From assembly GCA_029556545.1 (NCBI GenBank), contig JAKQEQ010000106.1, forward strand, positions 1 through 57,380: a stretch of DNA of 57,380 bases, in the 5' to 3' direction. Below, in pieces: positions 1 to 7,939 of the stretch; the first letter of the stretch is position 1; the number at the start of each line of letters is the position of its first letter. This stretch comes from Candidatus Hydrogenedentota bacterium. Its GTDB lineage: Bacteria; Hydrogenedentota; Hydrogenedentia; Hydrogenedentales; JAGMZX01. The notes beneath the pieces are model-generated. The model did no database searches and had not been told where the DNA came from. It saw only the letters and a program-made list of their open reading frames with translations. A program made the translations under genes and the position numbers.

Positions 1-12
1 GGCTGTCTTCTC

Positions 13-29
13 CGGCCCTTTCAGGGCCG
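13..29. repeat. Short GC hairpin in the left-edge spacer
   Basis: A six-base-pair palindrome (CGGCCC and GGGCCG around TTTCA) lies in the gene-poor first 305 bases. It belongs to the same style of short GGCC/TTCAG hairpins that cluster at 17.5-17.8 kb. I see no convincing gene or sigma-70 promoter elsewhere in bases 1-305. Confidence 0.4.
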
Positions 30-305
30 TGCCCTTCGCCAAATCGCGCAAACCGCGCGGTTCCCGCAGTGGACATAATGTGCGGATTTTGATGCGATTG
101 CCCTGGTGCCCGGGGATCGTGGAGTCGCGTTGGATGCGACCGGCGCGACGGCCGATCAGCGGTGTATGAGGCGGGAGTTACGATGGCGGTCGGCGGCGCG
201 GGGCGCGACGGCCGTTGTCGTTGGACGCTTTGCGCCGCTCGGGCGCGCGTGCCATACTACGGGCTCGCCGGGAGGGGCCCGGTAACGGAAGGAGGCGTTT
301 CTGTC

Positions 306-1064
306 ATGCGACTTGAAGGCAAGGTGGCGATTATCACGGGCGCGGGCATGGGCATGGGCCGCGAGGCGAGCGTGGTCTTCGCGTCGGAAGGCGCGAAGGT
401 GGTGGTCTTCGACCTGAACGGGGAGGCGGCCGCGGAGACGGCGGCGCAGGTCGAGAGCGCGGGCGGCGAGGCGCTGGTCGTGGTGGGCGACGTGAGCAAG
501 GAGGCGGACGTGCAGCGCGCGGTGGCGGAGGGCGTGGCCCGGTTCGGCAAGCTGGACGTCTTGTACGCGAACGCCGGGGTGCTCTGGAAGGACCGGGACA
601 AGTCGGTGATCGAGACGACGGAAGCGAACTGGGACATCGTGCAGGCGATCAATCTCAAGGGACCGTTCTTCCTGACGAAGCACGGCATCCCGGAGTTGCG
701 GAAGGCGGGCGGCGGCTCGATCATTCTCGTGGGATCGATCTCGGCGCTTGCGGGATTCGAACTGGCGCAGGACTCGTACACGTGCGCGAAGGCCTCGCTC
801 ATCGGCCTCGCGAAATCGCTCGCCGTCCAGTTCGGGCCGGACAATATCCGGTGCAACATCATCCATCCGGGCATGGTGGATACGCCGCTTCAGGCGCCGT
901 ATCTGACGGAGGAGAAGAAGCGGAACATCGGCGCGTCGCTGCCGATGCGGCGGCTGGGGCATCCGCGCGACATCGCGAATGCGGCGCTGTTCCTCGCGTC
1001 GGAGGAGTCGGCGTGGATGACGGGCGCGGAGATGATTGTGGACGGCGGGTTCATCGCGACGTAG
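306..1064 (+). CDS. SDR family NAD(P)-dependent oxidoreductase
   Basis: This 252-residue protein has the classical short-chain dehydrogenase layout. The Rossmann glycine motif TGAGMGMG is at residues 11-18. Asp36 at the end of beta-2 favours NAD over NADP. NAG is at 89-91, Ser144/Ser146 precede the catalytic Tyr158-x3-Lys162, and the usual C-terminal IVDGGF segment follows. The start at 306 is chosen because AAGGAGG lies about nine bases upstream and homology begins with MRLEGKVAIITG; an open upstream extension from 162 is not family-like. The substrate cannot be read from sequence. The next gene follows after 60 bases on the same strand. Confidence 0.9.
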   Translation: MRLEGKVAIITGAGMGMGREASVVFASEGAKVVVFDLNGEAAAETAAQVESAGGEALVVVGDVSKEADVQRAVAEGVARFGKLDVLYANAGVLWKDRDKSVIETTEANWDIVQAINLKGPFFLTKHGIPELRKAGGGSIILVGSISALAGFELAQDSYTCAKASLIGLAKSLAVQFGPDNIRCNIIHPGMVDTPLQAPYLTEEKKRNIGASLPMRRLGHPRDIANAALFLASEESAWMTGAEMIVDGGFIAT

Positions 1065-1124
1065 CGCGGTGTCGCAGCATGGGCGAGCAAGAGCGGCGCA
1101 AGGCGCGTAGGGGAGCATTGTCGC

Positions 1125-2201
1125 ATGTCGGAGACTCGTGAAGAACAAGCGTGGCTGCGAACGGTCTCGCTGATTGTCCTGGCCGCCGCCGCCGTGACCA
1201 TCGGGCTGTACTACACCCAGCCCGTCATGGTCCCGTTTGTGCTGGCGTTGTTTCTCGTCGTCATGGTCGCGCCGGTCCTCGACGGCCTCATCGTTCGGGC
1301 GCGCGCGCCGCGGCCGGTTGCCGTTCTGGCGACGCTGCTGCTGGTGGTGGCGGCCATCGCGATGTTCTGCCTGATCATGATCGTGGCGGCGCAGCGGATC
1401 GTGAGCACGGCGGGCCAATACACCGAGAGCTTCGCGGCCCTTGCCGGGCGCGCGCTCGAGGCGGCGGAACATTGGGGCGTGCGCGTGGACAAGCAGGCGT
1501 TGCTCGACGAATTGCGCGCGAACATGCCCGGGATGCTCGGCGCGAGCCTGGGCACGGCGATGAGCATCGTGTCGAACGTATTCCTGGTGCTGATCTTCAC
1601 GGCGTTTCTGCTCATGGGCCGCGCGCCGCGCGCGGTCCGCACTGGCGCATACGCCGAAATCGACCGGCACGTGCGCCGCTACATCGCCATCAAAGTAGCC
1701 CTCTCCGCGCTGACGGGCATCCTGGTTGCGGGGACATTGTACCTGCTCGGTCTGGAACTCGCGGGCATCTTCGGGCTCTTGGCGTTCTTCCTCAACTTCA
1801 TCCCGAGCGTCGGGTCCATCGTTGCCACGCTTCTGCCCGTGCCGCTGGCAATTGCCCAATATGAGAATCCGTGGATGGTCTTGCCCGTCGTGGCGGTTCC
1901 GGGGGCCATTCAGATTGCCATCGGCAACGGGATCGAGCCCAAGATGATGGGCGAGGGCCTGAACCTGCACCCCGTCACCGTCTTGCTCGCCCTCGCGTTC
2001 TGGGGATTGCTCTGGGGCGTTGTCGGCATGGTGCTGGCCGCGCCGCTGACCGCCGTCGTCCGCATCGTGCTTCTGCATTTCGAGACGGTTCGCCCCATTG
2101 CCGAACTCATGGCCGGCAAGCTCCCGGAGTTTGCGTCGCGGGAGGCATCCGCGCCGACCCTGGTCCGCGGGCAAGCGGGCGCTAAGGACGAAAAGGACTG
2201 A
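1125..2201 (+). CDS. AI-2E family transporter (PF01594-type permease)
   Basis: This 358-residue inner-membrane protein has hydrophobic helices near residues 12-32, 35-55 and 65-85, a soluble middle segment, and further helices through about residue 320. The layout and the late motif with GxxNFIPSVGSI match the AI-2E/PerM permease family. Members export autoinducer-2 or act as sodium/proton-linked transporters, so the cargo is not predictable. GGGGAG precedes the ATG by nine bases. The charged C-terminal tail is cytoplasmic by inference. Nothing in the neighbourhood suggests quorum sensing. Confidence 0.85.
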   Translation: MSETREEQAWLRTVSLIVLAAAAVTIGLYYTQPVMVPFVLALFLVVMVAPVLDGLIVRARAPRPVAVLATLLLVVAAIAMFCLIMIVAAQRIVSTAGQYTESFAALAGRALEAAEHWGVRVDKQALLDELRANMPGMLGASLGTAMSIVSNVFLVLIFTAFLLMGRAPRAVRTGAYAEIDRHVRRYIAIKVALSALTGILVAGTLYLLGLELAGIFGLLAFFLNFIPSVGSIVATLLPVPLAIAQYENPWMVLPVVAVPGAIQIAIGNGIEPKMMGEGLNLHPVTVLLALAFWGLLWGVVGMVLAAPLTAVVRIVLLHFETVRPIAELMAGKLPEFASREASAPTLVRGQAGAKDEKD

Positions 2202-2371
2202 AAGGACATAAACGACGGACGTTTGCCCGCGCGCGCGTCGCACACCACGACTTTCGCCTCTTCCCTCTTCTCTAGTCCCTTGTCCCTGATCCCTGGTTCC
2301 TGTCCTCTTGATCTTCGCAACGGCGCATGTCTACGATGACTGCGGGGCAGGCGTACGAGAAGGGGACAGGC
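2202..2371. other. Pyrimidine-rich spacer
   Basis: Between the permease and the next gene is a C/T-rich stretch with imperfect TCCCT-type iterations around 2255-2310. No hairpin or clear promoter is visible. It looks like low-complexity spacer. Confidence 0.3.
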
Positions 2372-3148
2372 ATGCCGGAGAACTGTGCGCTCGATGCGCT
2401 CGCACTGCCGGACGACTCGCCGGTGCATGAACTGCTGCGACTGTGTGCGGACGCGGAACCGGTGCGGTTTCACGACGAGGAATTCGTCGTCGCGCCCGGG
2501 GAGCCGGGGCTGGACGTGTATCTCCTCGTGCGCGGAAGTTGCCTCGTCGAGGACGACGACGCCACGCGCGAGCGCCGGCCCGGCCATGAACTCGCCATCA
2601 TTCACGGCGCGCCGGACAGCCCGGTCTTCGTCGGCGAGATGGCGTACCTTGGCGGCGGTTACCGCACGGCCGCCGTACGCAGCGCCCTGAACACGCTCGC
2701 GATTCGGCTCAAGCCCGCGCACGTCGACCTCATCATCGAGCGTCTGCCTTTCTTCACCGGCATCCTGTGCCGTCAATTCGCGCGGCGGCTCGCCGAGGCC
2801 AACGCGGCGCTCAAGCGCCAGCACGCGGACTCAGCCATGCGGACGCGAACGCATATCGCGCTACCGGGCGACGTTGTTTGTACCGCTGGCGAACCCGCGA
2901 TGGAATTGTTCCAACTCATGGACGGCACGGTAGTCGAGTCGCGCGCGGACGGCGTGGACGAACGTAAGGGCGGCGGCGACGCGCCGGTCTTCCTCGAAAT
3001 GCGGGCGTACCTCCGCGGCGGGCGTTACGAAAGCACGGTGCAGGCAAAGACCCGCGCCCTGATCATGGCCATTGACGCGGCGTCTCGCCTTGCCGTGGTG
3101 CGCAACTTCCCCGAAGCGGCCTTGGCCGCGCTCGAACCTTCCGCGTGA
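2372..3148 (+). CDS. Protein with two cyclic-nucleotide-binding-like modules
   Basis: This 258-residue cytoplasmic protein appears to contain two tandem jelly-roll modules of the Crp/cNMP-binding type, at about residues 25-115 and 150-250. Both show the pattern of a short beta-strand, a glycine-rich turn and a VGEMAYL- or FLEMRAYL-like segment. No helix-turn-helix follows, so it is not a Crp-type regulator. The exact phosphate-binding arginine signature is poorly preserved. ATG 2372 has GAGAAGGGG just upstream. An alternative ATG at 2327 lacks a comparable site. A sensory or scaffolding role is an inference. Confidence 0.6.
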   Translation: MPENCALDALALPDDSPVHELLRLCADAEPVRFHDEEFVVAPGEPGLDVYLLVRGSCLVEDDDATRERRPGHELAIIHGAPDSPVFVGEMAYLGGGYRTAAVRSALNTLAIRLKPAHVDLIIERLPFFTGILCRQFARRLAEANAALKRQHADSAMRTRTHIALPGDVVCTAGEPAMELFQLMDGTVVESRADGVDERKGGGDAPVFLEMRAYLRGGRYESTVQAKTRALIMAIDAASRLAVVRNFPEAALAALEPSA

Positions 3149-3151
3149 CCG

Positions 3152-3814
3152 TCACGGGCCGGCACATCGGGCGAGAATGTGCGCGGCCACCTCGTCGAGA
3201 GAGCCGTAGACCGCTTCCGGGGCGAGGGCTTCAAGTTCGTCGCGTGAGGCGGGGCCGGTCGTGACGCAGAGACACCGCGCGCCCGCCGCCCGCGCCGCCA
3301 GCACGTCGAAGGGCGTATCGCCGACGACATAGACGTCGTCAGGTGGCACGCCCAGCGCCGCCGCCGCGCGGATCACGGCCTCGGGGTGCGGTTTCGCGTG
3401 GGTGACGTCGTCCGGGCCGATGCGGGCGGTGAAATGTTCGAGCACGCCGTGATGTTCGAGGATCATCTCCGCGTAGAGACGCCGCTTCGACGTGGCGAAC
3501 CCGAGCCGCAGACCCGCGCCGCGGAAGGCGTCGAGAATCTCCCGTGCGCCCGGCAAGAGAAACGTGCCGTCGCGGGCGACCTTCGCGTAGTGATCGCGAT
3601 AGACACGGGCGCAAAGTGCGGCGTCGCAGTCCGGCCAGAATTGCCGGAACTGGTCTTCGAGGAGGTGGCCGATGGCGCGGATAATGCCCTCGCGATCCGG
3701 ACGGGGCCGCCCGAGCGTGTCGAAGGTATGAAAGAAAGATTCGACGATGGCCCGCGTCGAGTCGATCAACGTGCCGTCGAGATCGAAGACCACCGCGCGC
3801 GGGCGCGCTACCAT
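3152..3814 (-). CDS. HAD-superfamily phosphatase (phosphoglycolate phosphatase-like)
   Basis: This 220-residue haloacid-dehalogenase hydrolase carries all four motifs. Motif I is VFDLDGTL near residues 8-15, with the nucleophile Asp10 and the acid/base Asp12. Motif II is around FATSKRR, the motif III lysine is in HAKPHPE, and motif IV is VGDTPFD. A helical cap domain lies between motifs I and II, as in Gph/PpaX proteins. The start at 3814 overlaps the DUF2804 stop by seven bases, so translation is probably coupled. An upstream in-frame extension to 3907 lies inside DUF2804 and is not family-like. The stop is two bases from that of the convergent gene ending at 3148. Confidence 0.88.
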   Translation of the reverse strand: MVARPRAVVFDLDGTLIDSTRAIVESFFHTFDTLGRPRPDREGIIRAIGHLLEDQFRQFWPDCDAALCARVYRDHYAKVARDGTFLLPGAREILDAFRGAGLRLGFATSKRRLYAEMILEHHGVLEHFTARIGPDDVTHAKPHPEAVIRAAAALGVPPDDVYVVGDTPFDVLAARAAGARCLCVTTGPASRDELEALAPEAVYGSLDEVAAHILARCAGP

Positions 3815-4818
3815 CGCATGATCACTTCTTCGGCCCAGCCGCGCATTGCGTTGACGGCAATCTCCCGCCCGTCCACGCGCAGCACACCGTTGTAGTGGCC
3901 GAAACACTGGGAGGTGCGCGCGGCGAGGAGGCCCAGTTGCGCCCGTGCCGCGCGCTGGTGGAACGGGGTGAAGGTCAGATCGATGGCGTCGGACGCCGTG
4001 GTGCGCATGCGCCAGGGCCGCATGAAATCGCGCGGGTCATAGGTAAACCGGACGTCTTCCAGCAGCATGTGGAGGCGTCCGTTCAGGCAAATGCCGTTTT
4101 CCTTGGTTTCCGCGTGGTCTGTCCAGCGCGCGCCCATGTTCACGCCCACGACGTCGCTCCCGCTCGTCCCCGAGAAGGCGGCCCAATTCCATTGTGTGCG
4201 ATAAGGCCAGATGCCGCGCCCGAAATCCAGGACCGCCCATGTGTCGCCGGGCGGGAACAGATAGGTCGTGCCGCCCCAAACGACGTGGCCCGTCGCGGGC
4301 ATCGCGTTCTGCTTCGAAGTGAATTGAAAAGTTCGGTCGTCCCACGGGATGACCACGTTCAGCGTATCTTGTGTGGCGGGCCGTTGCACGTCGATCCGCG
4401 CCGTCATCGGTCTGCCCGCGACGTTGTCCGCATCAAACGCGATGTGGCGTCCAGCCTCCCTATCGAGGATTGCCAAGCGGAAGCCCTTGCCTTCCCATAG
4501 GAGATCCCCCTGAACCGTATCCGGCATGGAAAACCGGCGCGGAAACAGGCGCAGCGACGTCTTCTCGATGGGTCTGCCCGCGGCGTACTCCAGGAGATAG
4601 ACCGCGCCGAAAGCGGCGTAATCCACGTTCGCGATGGTCGGCGAAAACAGGAAATCCGGTCCCATCACGCACCAGTATTCCCAGCGCTTCTTGCGGAGCC
4701 ATCGACCCCGCAAATTACACTGATGCAACGGACGCCGCGACCAGCCGACCGTCTCCGGGTTCAGCGATCCGTCCGGATTGCACAAGTTTACTGTAGATGT
4801 GATTTCACGCGCCGCCAT
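3808..4818 (-). CDS. DUF2804 domain-containing protein
   Basis: This 336-residue protein matches DUF2804 across its length. It has an N-terminal segment with VNLCNPDGSLNPETVGWSR, a Trp/Tyr-rich beta-strand body, a conserved WNWAAFSG patch near residue 210, and a C-terminal KENGICLNGR-type strand region. The family resembles lipocalin-like or AttH-type beta barrels and has no assigned reaction. No signal peptide or membrane helix is present. It is co-oriented and overlapping with the downstream HAD phosphatase, so they form a two-gene unit. Confidence 0.85.
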   Translation of the reverse strand: MAAREITSTVNLCNPDGSLNPETVGWSRRPLHQCNLRGRWLRKKRWEYWCVMGPDFLFSPTIANVDYAAFGAVYLLEYAAGRPIEKTSLRLFPRRFSMPDTVQGDLLWEGKGFRLAILDREAGRHIAFDADNVAGRPMTARIDVQRPATQDTLNVVIPWDDRTFQFTSKQNAMPATGHVVWGGTTYLFPPGDTWAVLDFGRGIWPYRTQWNWAAFSGTSGSDVVGVNMGARWTDHAETKENGICLNGRLHMLLEDVRFTYDPRDFMRPWRMRTTASDAIDLTFTPFHQRAARAQLGLLAARTSQCFGHYNGVLRVDGREIAVNAMRGWAEEVIMRW

Positions 4819-4863
4819 CGCGACCTCCTCGCGTCACGCGGGACTCGGGGACAGGCACGTCTC

Positions 4864-4880
4864 CCCCGCGAAGCGCGGGG
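4864..4880. repeat. GC-rich palindrome
   Basis: An inverted repeat of the form CCCCCGCG-AA-GCGCGGGG lies upstream of the DUF2804 gene. No T-run follows on either strand, so it is not an obvious terminator. Confidence 0.4.
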
Positions 4881-4901
4881 TCGCTTGTGCCAGTCCCCAT
4901 C

Positions 4902-5005
4902 CGTAATCGTGCTCGTAATCGTGCTCGTAATCGTGCTCGTAATCGTGCTCGTAATCGTGCTCGTAATCGTGCTCGTAATCGTACTCGTAATCGTACTCGT
5001 AATCG
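4902..5005. repeat. 12-bp tandem repeat, CGTAATCGTGCT, about 8.7 copies
   Basis: Six exact copies of CGTAATCGTGCT are followed by two copies of CGTAATCGTACT and a partial copy. They end in the flank CGCCCCGCGTCGAAA. The core is a TCGTNN hexamer. Related arrays with similar flanks occur at 12.63, 17.49, 17.83 and 32.85 kb. Direct tandem copies without spacers exclude CRISPR. Confidence 0.9.
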
Positions 5006-5067
5006 CCCCGCGTCGAAACCGGTCGGGCTTTGCAACCGCCAATCGCACGGGATCACTGCCACACATC

Positions 5068-5979
5068 TCAGCGTTCTTCGGGCGCCGGCATCGGCGCCGC
5101 GTCCGCATCGAGGTCGGGCGCCGCCTCGGCCTCATCCAGGAGGTCGTGACGAAACTCTTCAAGATACACAAGGCGTCGAAATCTCGGTTTCTGGCGGATG
5201 GGATCGAAGTCGGGGTCCGTGCGCGCCTCGACGCGGAGGCTGCCTGCGCGCTTGATGGCCTCTTCGAGGTTCTCGATCGCCGCATCGACCGCGCCCTGAA
5301 GACTGTACAAGCAGGCGAGGTTGTAATAGGGCTTCGGGTGGGCCGGGTCGAGGTTGCGGGCGATCAGGTAGAACCGCTCGGCCTCGTCGAGGCGGTCCAT
5401 GGCGACCAGGAGATTGGCGTAGTTCGTGTTCGTCGCCACGTTGTACGGATCGAGTTCGAGCGCCTTCATGGCCGCTTCCTCCGCCTCGTCGAGTCGTCCT
5501 TCGAGACGCAGGATGATGGCGAGACTGTCGTAAGGGCGGCTCCAGTCGGGATCGAGTTCGGCGGCCTTGCGCAGCGCGGCGATGGCCCCCTGCGTACGCC
5601 CGAGCATGTAGCCGCCCAGCAGGTTGCCAAGTCCCACGTAGGGCCAGCTCCAATCCGGCCGCGCGGCGATGGCGCGCTTGAACAGCGCTTCCGCGCCGCT
5701 GGCGTTGTGCTCGCGCATGTACTGGAGCGCGAGCACGTAGTAGCCTTCCGCGGTGCGGACCTCGCCGCGCTCGACCAGCACGGCCGCCGCGCGAACAGCC
5801 GCACGGGTCCGCGGCTCCCAGACCGAGGGATCGGATTCGAGCAGGCGCAGCGCCTCCTCGATTGACTCGGGCGAAGACTTCGCGGGCGCGATCGCCTGCC
5901 GCGCGCCAAGCACAATCGCCGCCGCGGCCATGACCACCGCCGCAATCGTCCATATGAACCGATGATGCCGCAAATTCAC
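5068..5979 (-). CDS. Membrane-anchored TPR protein
   Basis: This 303-residue protein starts with one hydrophobic helix (about residues 9-28) that could be a signal anchor, so the body probably faces the periplasm. From about residue 75 onward it consists of tetratricopeptide repeats with the typical W/L-G-Y-A-P spacing. The repeats include an ALFKRAIAARPDWSWPY unit, LRKAAELDPDWSRPY, AMKALELDPYNVATN and FYLIARNLDPAHPKPYYNLA. The C-terminus is acidic. TPR arrays mediate protein contacts, and no partner is evident. The stop is about 60 bases from the 12-bp repeat array. Confidence 0.8.
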   Translation of the reverse strand: MNLRHHRFIWTIAAVVMAAAAIVLGARQAIAPAKSSPESIEEALRLLESDPSVWEPRTRAAVRAAAVLVERGEVRTAEGYYVLALQYMREHNASGAEALFKRAIAARPDWSWPYVGLGNLLGGYMLGRTQGAIAALRKAAELDPDWSRPYDSLAIILRLEGRLDEAEEAAMKALELDPYNVATNTNYANLLVAMDRLDEAERFYLIARNLDPAHPKPYYNLACLYSLQGAVDAAIENLEEAIKRAGSLRVEARTDPDFDPIRQKPRFRRLVYLEEFRHDLLDEAEAAPDLDADAAPMPAPEER

Positions 5980-6066
5980 GCCCCGTGACCTGCTCGAAGA
6001 CGAATCCCGCGCGCTTCACTTGGGAGACGTGGCCGTTGAGCGAGCCGCGCTCAGTTCCCGCAGGGC

Positions 6067-6237
6067 CTACGCGTGACGATGCTTGATGCGAGCCTGCTGC
6101 TGAAGCCGCAAGTCTTCGGTCCGCCTGCGCCAGTATTGCCGCTGCTCTTGGGCTGTCACACTGTCCGGTTTCCTCTGAAGTTCGGCCTGTCCTTCGTGCA
6201 TTATCTCGACGCAATCAAAGGCTTTCTTCGTCTTCAT
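6067..6237 (-). CDS. Small protein, paralogue of its upstream neighbour, probable antitoxin-type
   Basis: This 56-residue charged protein begins MKTKKAFDCVEIMHEGQ and ends with a basic helix containing QYWRRRTEDLR. It is clearly related to the product of 6240-6425: both share K-FDCVE-M-G near the start and a YWR(K/R)RT helix. It starts two bases after that gene's stop, so the two are translationally linked. From memory, small proteins with this N-terminal FDCVEMK motif sit next to PIN-domain toxin genes in many bacteria. Their role as antitoxins is an inference. An upstream in-frame extension to 6294 would lie inside the previous gene and is rejected. Confidence 0.65.
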   Translation of the reverse strand: MKTKKAFDCVEIMHEGQAELQRKPDSVTAQEQRQYWRRRTEDLRLQQQARIKHRHA

Positions 6238-6239
6238 CG

Positions 6240-6425
6240 CTAACGTCCGGCGGTCCTGGACGCGGACTTGGTGGCAGTTCCCGCCGCGAGCCACCGACGG
6301 GCCTCTCTGGTCCGCTTGCGCCAGTACTCGACCTCCTCCGCAACCGTCATGCCTTTCGTGGCCTCATATACCTTCCGCGCTCCCTTACGCTTCATCTCGA
6401 CGCAGTCAAACTTATTCGTCCTCAT
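6240..6425 (-). CDS. Small FDCVEMK-motif protein, probable antitoxin-type partner of a PIN gene
   Basis: This 61-residue protein starts MRTNKFDCVEMKRKGARKV and carries a predicted helix with EEVEYWRKRTREARRW. Its ATG at 6425 lies inside the last codons of the PIN remnant (stop 6412-6414), a 14-base overlap typical of coupled operons. The tandem duplicate at 6067-6237 follows directly. I infer an antitoxin or accessory role only from position and from recalled gene neighbourhoods. No DNA-binding fold is obvious. Confidence 0.65.
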   Translation of the reverse strand: MRTNKFDCVEMKRKGARKVYEATKGMTVAEEVEYWRKRTREARRWLAAGTATKSASRTAGR

Positions 6426-6609
6426 AATCAATCACCTCTTGCGGGGTATGGATCGCAATCTCCTTGTAACCCTGTCCTTTGTTAACTCCATTGTACAATG
6501 GAATCTTGCGTGCGTGCACGATGTGCCGGAAATTCCAACTGACAATGGCGCGGCGCCCGCTGACCGTAGCCATCGCAACGTGCTCGGCGTCGGGCCGCGC
6601 GACCGCTCC
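6412..6609 (-). pseudogene. 5'-truncated PIN-domain (VapC-like) toxin remnant
   Basis: Read on the minus strand, the last 65 codons encode GAVARPDAEHVAMATV followed by RRAIVSWNFRHIVH, LYNGVNKGQGY and TPQEVIDYEDE. This matches the C-terminal third of a PIN-domain family whose hallmark is a D-x-x-HVALAT helix followed by VSWNF(K/R)HIV. Homology stops abruptly near 6609. Upstream, the frame meets an amber codon without any start or the N-terminal YxDTS motif. The toxin is therefore beheaded while its downstream small genes persist. The identification rests on motif recall. Confidence 0.7.
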
Positions 6610-6843
6610 AATAAGCGCTACTACAAAATCGAACTCGTAGACAGAATCCCCACGGTGCGTCGGTATCTCCGCAACGAAGGCCTTTCCCCCGAAATGGCGC
6701 GCGCGAAACTAATCCAGGTAATGCATGGCAACACTCCGCCTACTTCCCGCCGGGAAGTCATTAACCTCCTGGACAAACCCATGGAGGAAGTGCGCGCGAC
6801 CATTGCCTTGCTCGACCGCGTCCGCAAATCAGACGATGCTTGA
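6610..6843 (+). pseudogene. Unidentified gene fragment, 3' part only
   Basis: On the plus strand an open frame with coding-like codon use reads KRYYKIELVDRIPTVRRYLR and continues to a stop at 6841-6843. Its product is charged and helical, but I do not recognise it. The frame is open further upstream only because it runs antisense through the PIN remnant. A real start is therefore missing, and the fragment appears to be joined head-to-head with the PIN fragment near 6609. It could alternatively be non-coding. Confidence 0.3.
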
Positions 6844-6937
6844 CACGCTGAGGTCAACGTCGCGCCTCACCAGACGCTGACAGCCGCGTCCGCGCGGCTG
6901 TCAGCGGTATGGTGGCGGGAATTGGTCGCAGTAATTC

Positions 6938-7939
6938 TCATTGTTTTTCGAAAGCCTTGACCAGCACGCCTCCATCGCCGTCCGCGTCTGTGAATGTTTC
7001 GAGCATGATATGGTACTTGGCAGCGTCCAGCGCTTCTTTCCCGAAGTGTAGCGCGAGTGCCGCCGCAGCGGTGGCTTGATCCACTTCTCCTGTGTCCCAA
7101 AGTGCCTTGATCTTAACGGAGCTAGCGGATCGCGCCTGAGGAACAAGCGTTCCGATCACTTGGTCTACATACCAAGCGTCATCCGCTGGAGCTCCTCCTC
7201 TCTTCATGACAAGCAGAAAGGCCGGCAACGTCTTGTCAACGACTCCGCGCGAGACCGCTTCGGTGAGGACATCATGTATGCCCGCATCTTTCAGGTAGTA
7301 CGACTTGGGTTCGCTCGAAGTGCCACTGGATCCCGTGAGTCCCATGAGCACCATGCCAATCTTAGTAGTCCCAAGATTGTATTGGTCCTTGAACGCAAAG
7401 AACTTGTCGGACAAGCGAACAATTTCGATTGCCCAGTCTTGCTGAGAATCGTCCGCGTAGTCGGTGTGGTACTCTATACGGAGTGCCTGCGGTGATGATT
7501 CCCAGCGCACCCGGGTGCACGGGCGATGGCAGCGTGTCATGCCCACAACTTCGTAAGTCCGCCATCCGATACTCTCCTGAATGAGCGCGAGAAGAAAGAC
7601 CTCAAGCATGTCATCCTGTAATGATTGGATAACGCTGTCCGCGATCTCGCGTTCTTTCAGCAAGTCGCGGAATTTCCGTTCATATTCGTCCCACGAGCCC
7701 TTCTCTTTCTTGTAGGCGTCGAGAATGTCCTGGGTCGGCGCCAATTCCGGCATATGCACGTAGCCGATACCGGCAATTACCCGGAGAAAATACTGCAATT
7801 CGCGCGACTTGGCGAAACCCGCTATCTGAGACGTGTTGTTCAGGCGCACGTCCACGATCCGGCGGACGCCCGCCTCCTCCAGCCGCGTGAAGAAATCCTC
7901 GGCGGAGCGCTTCGTAAACCCTATGGAAAACAGTTTCAT
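6938..7939 (-). CDS. DUF488 protein with an unknown C-terminal domain
   Basis: The first 95 residues of this 333-residue protein are a clear DUF488 N-terminal half: SIGFTKRSAEDFF, DVRLNNTSQIAGFAK and YVHMPELAPTQDILDAYKK. The usual DUF488 ending with a C-x-E-x4-CHR motif is not found after the YERKFRDLL segment. Instead, about 230 residues follow that I cannot assign, with EYHTDYADDSQQDWAIEIVR near residue 165 and an acidic end. The gene starts with a 4-bp overlap with the stop of the upstream DUF488 gene. DUF488 proteins are of unknown function. Confidence 0.75.
   Translation of the reverse strand: MKLFSIGFTKRSAEDFFTRLEEAGVRRIVDVRLNNTSQIAGFAKSRELQYFLRVIAGIGYVHMPELAPTQDILDAYKKEKGSWDEYERKFRDLLKEREIADSVIQSLQDDMLEVFLLALIQESIGWRTYEVVGMTRCHRPCTRVRWESSPQALRIEYHTDYADDSQQDWAIEIVRLSDKFFAFKDQYNLGTTKIGMVLMGLTGSSGTSSEPKSYYLKDAGIHDVLTEAVSRGVVDKTLPAFLLVMKRGGAPADDAWYVDQVIGTLVPQARSASSVKIKALWDTGEVDQATAAAALALHFGKEALDAAKYHIMLETFTDADGDGGVLVKAFEKQ

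Noticed and set aside
156-2243. Very long open frames opposite GC-rich genes, such as the minus strand of the SDR/permease region
   Set aside because: They have biased Arg/His/Ala composition, no domains and lie antisense to well-supported genes; high GC third positions create them.
4902-5005. CRISPR array
   Set aside because: The repeats are 12 bases, directly adjacent, with no unique spacers and no cas genes.
6412-6857. A complete PIN toxin gene
   Set aside because: Upstream of 6609 none of the three frames encodes the N-terminal PIN motif and the main frame meets a stop.
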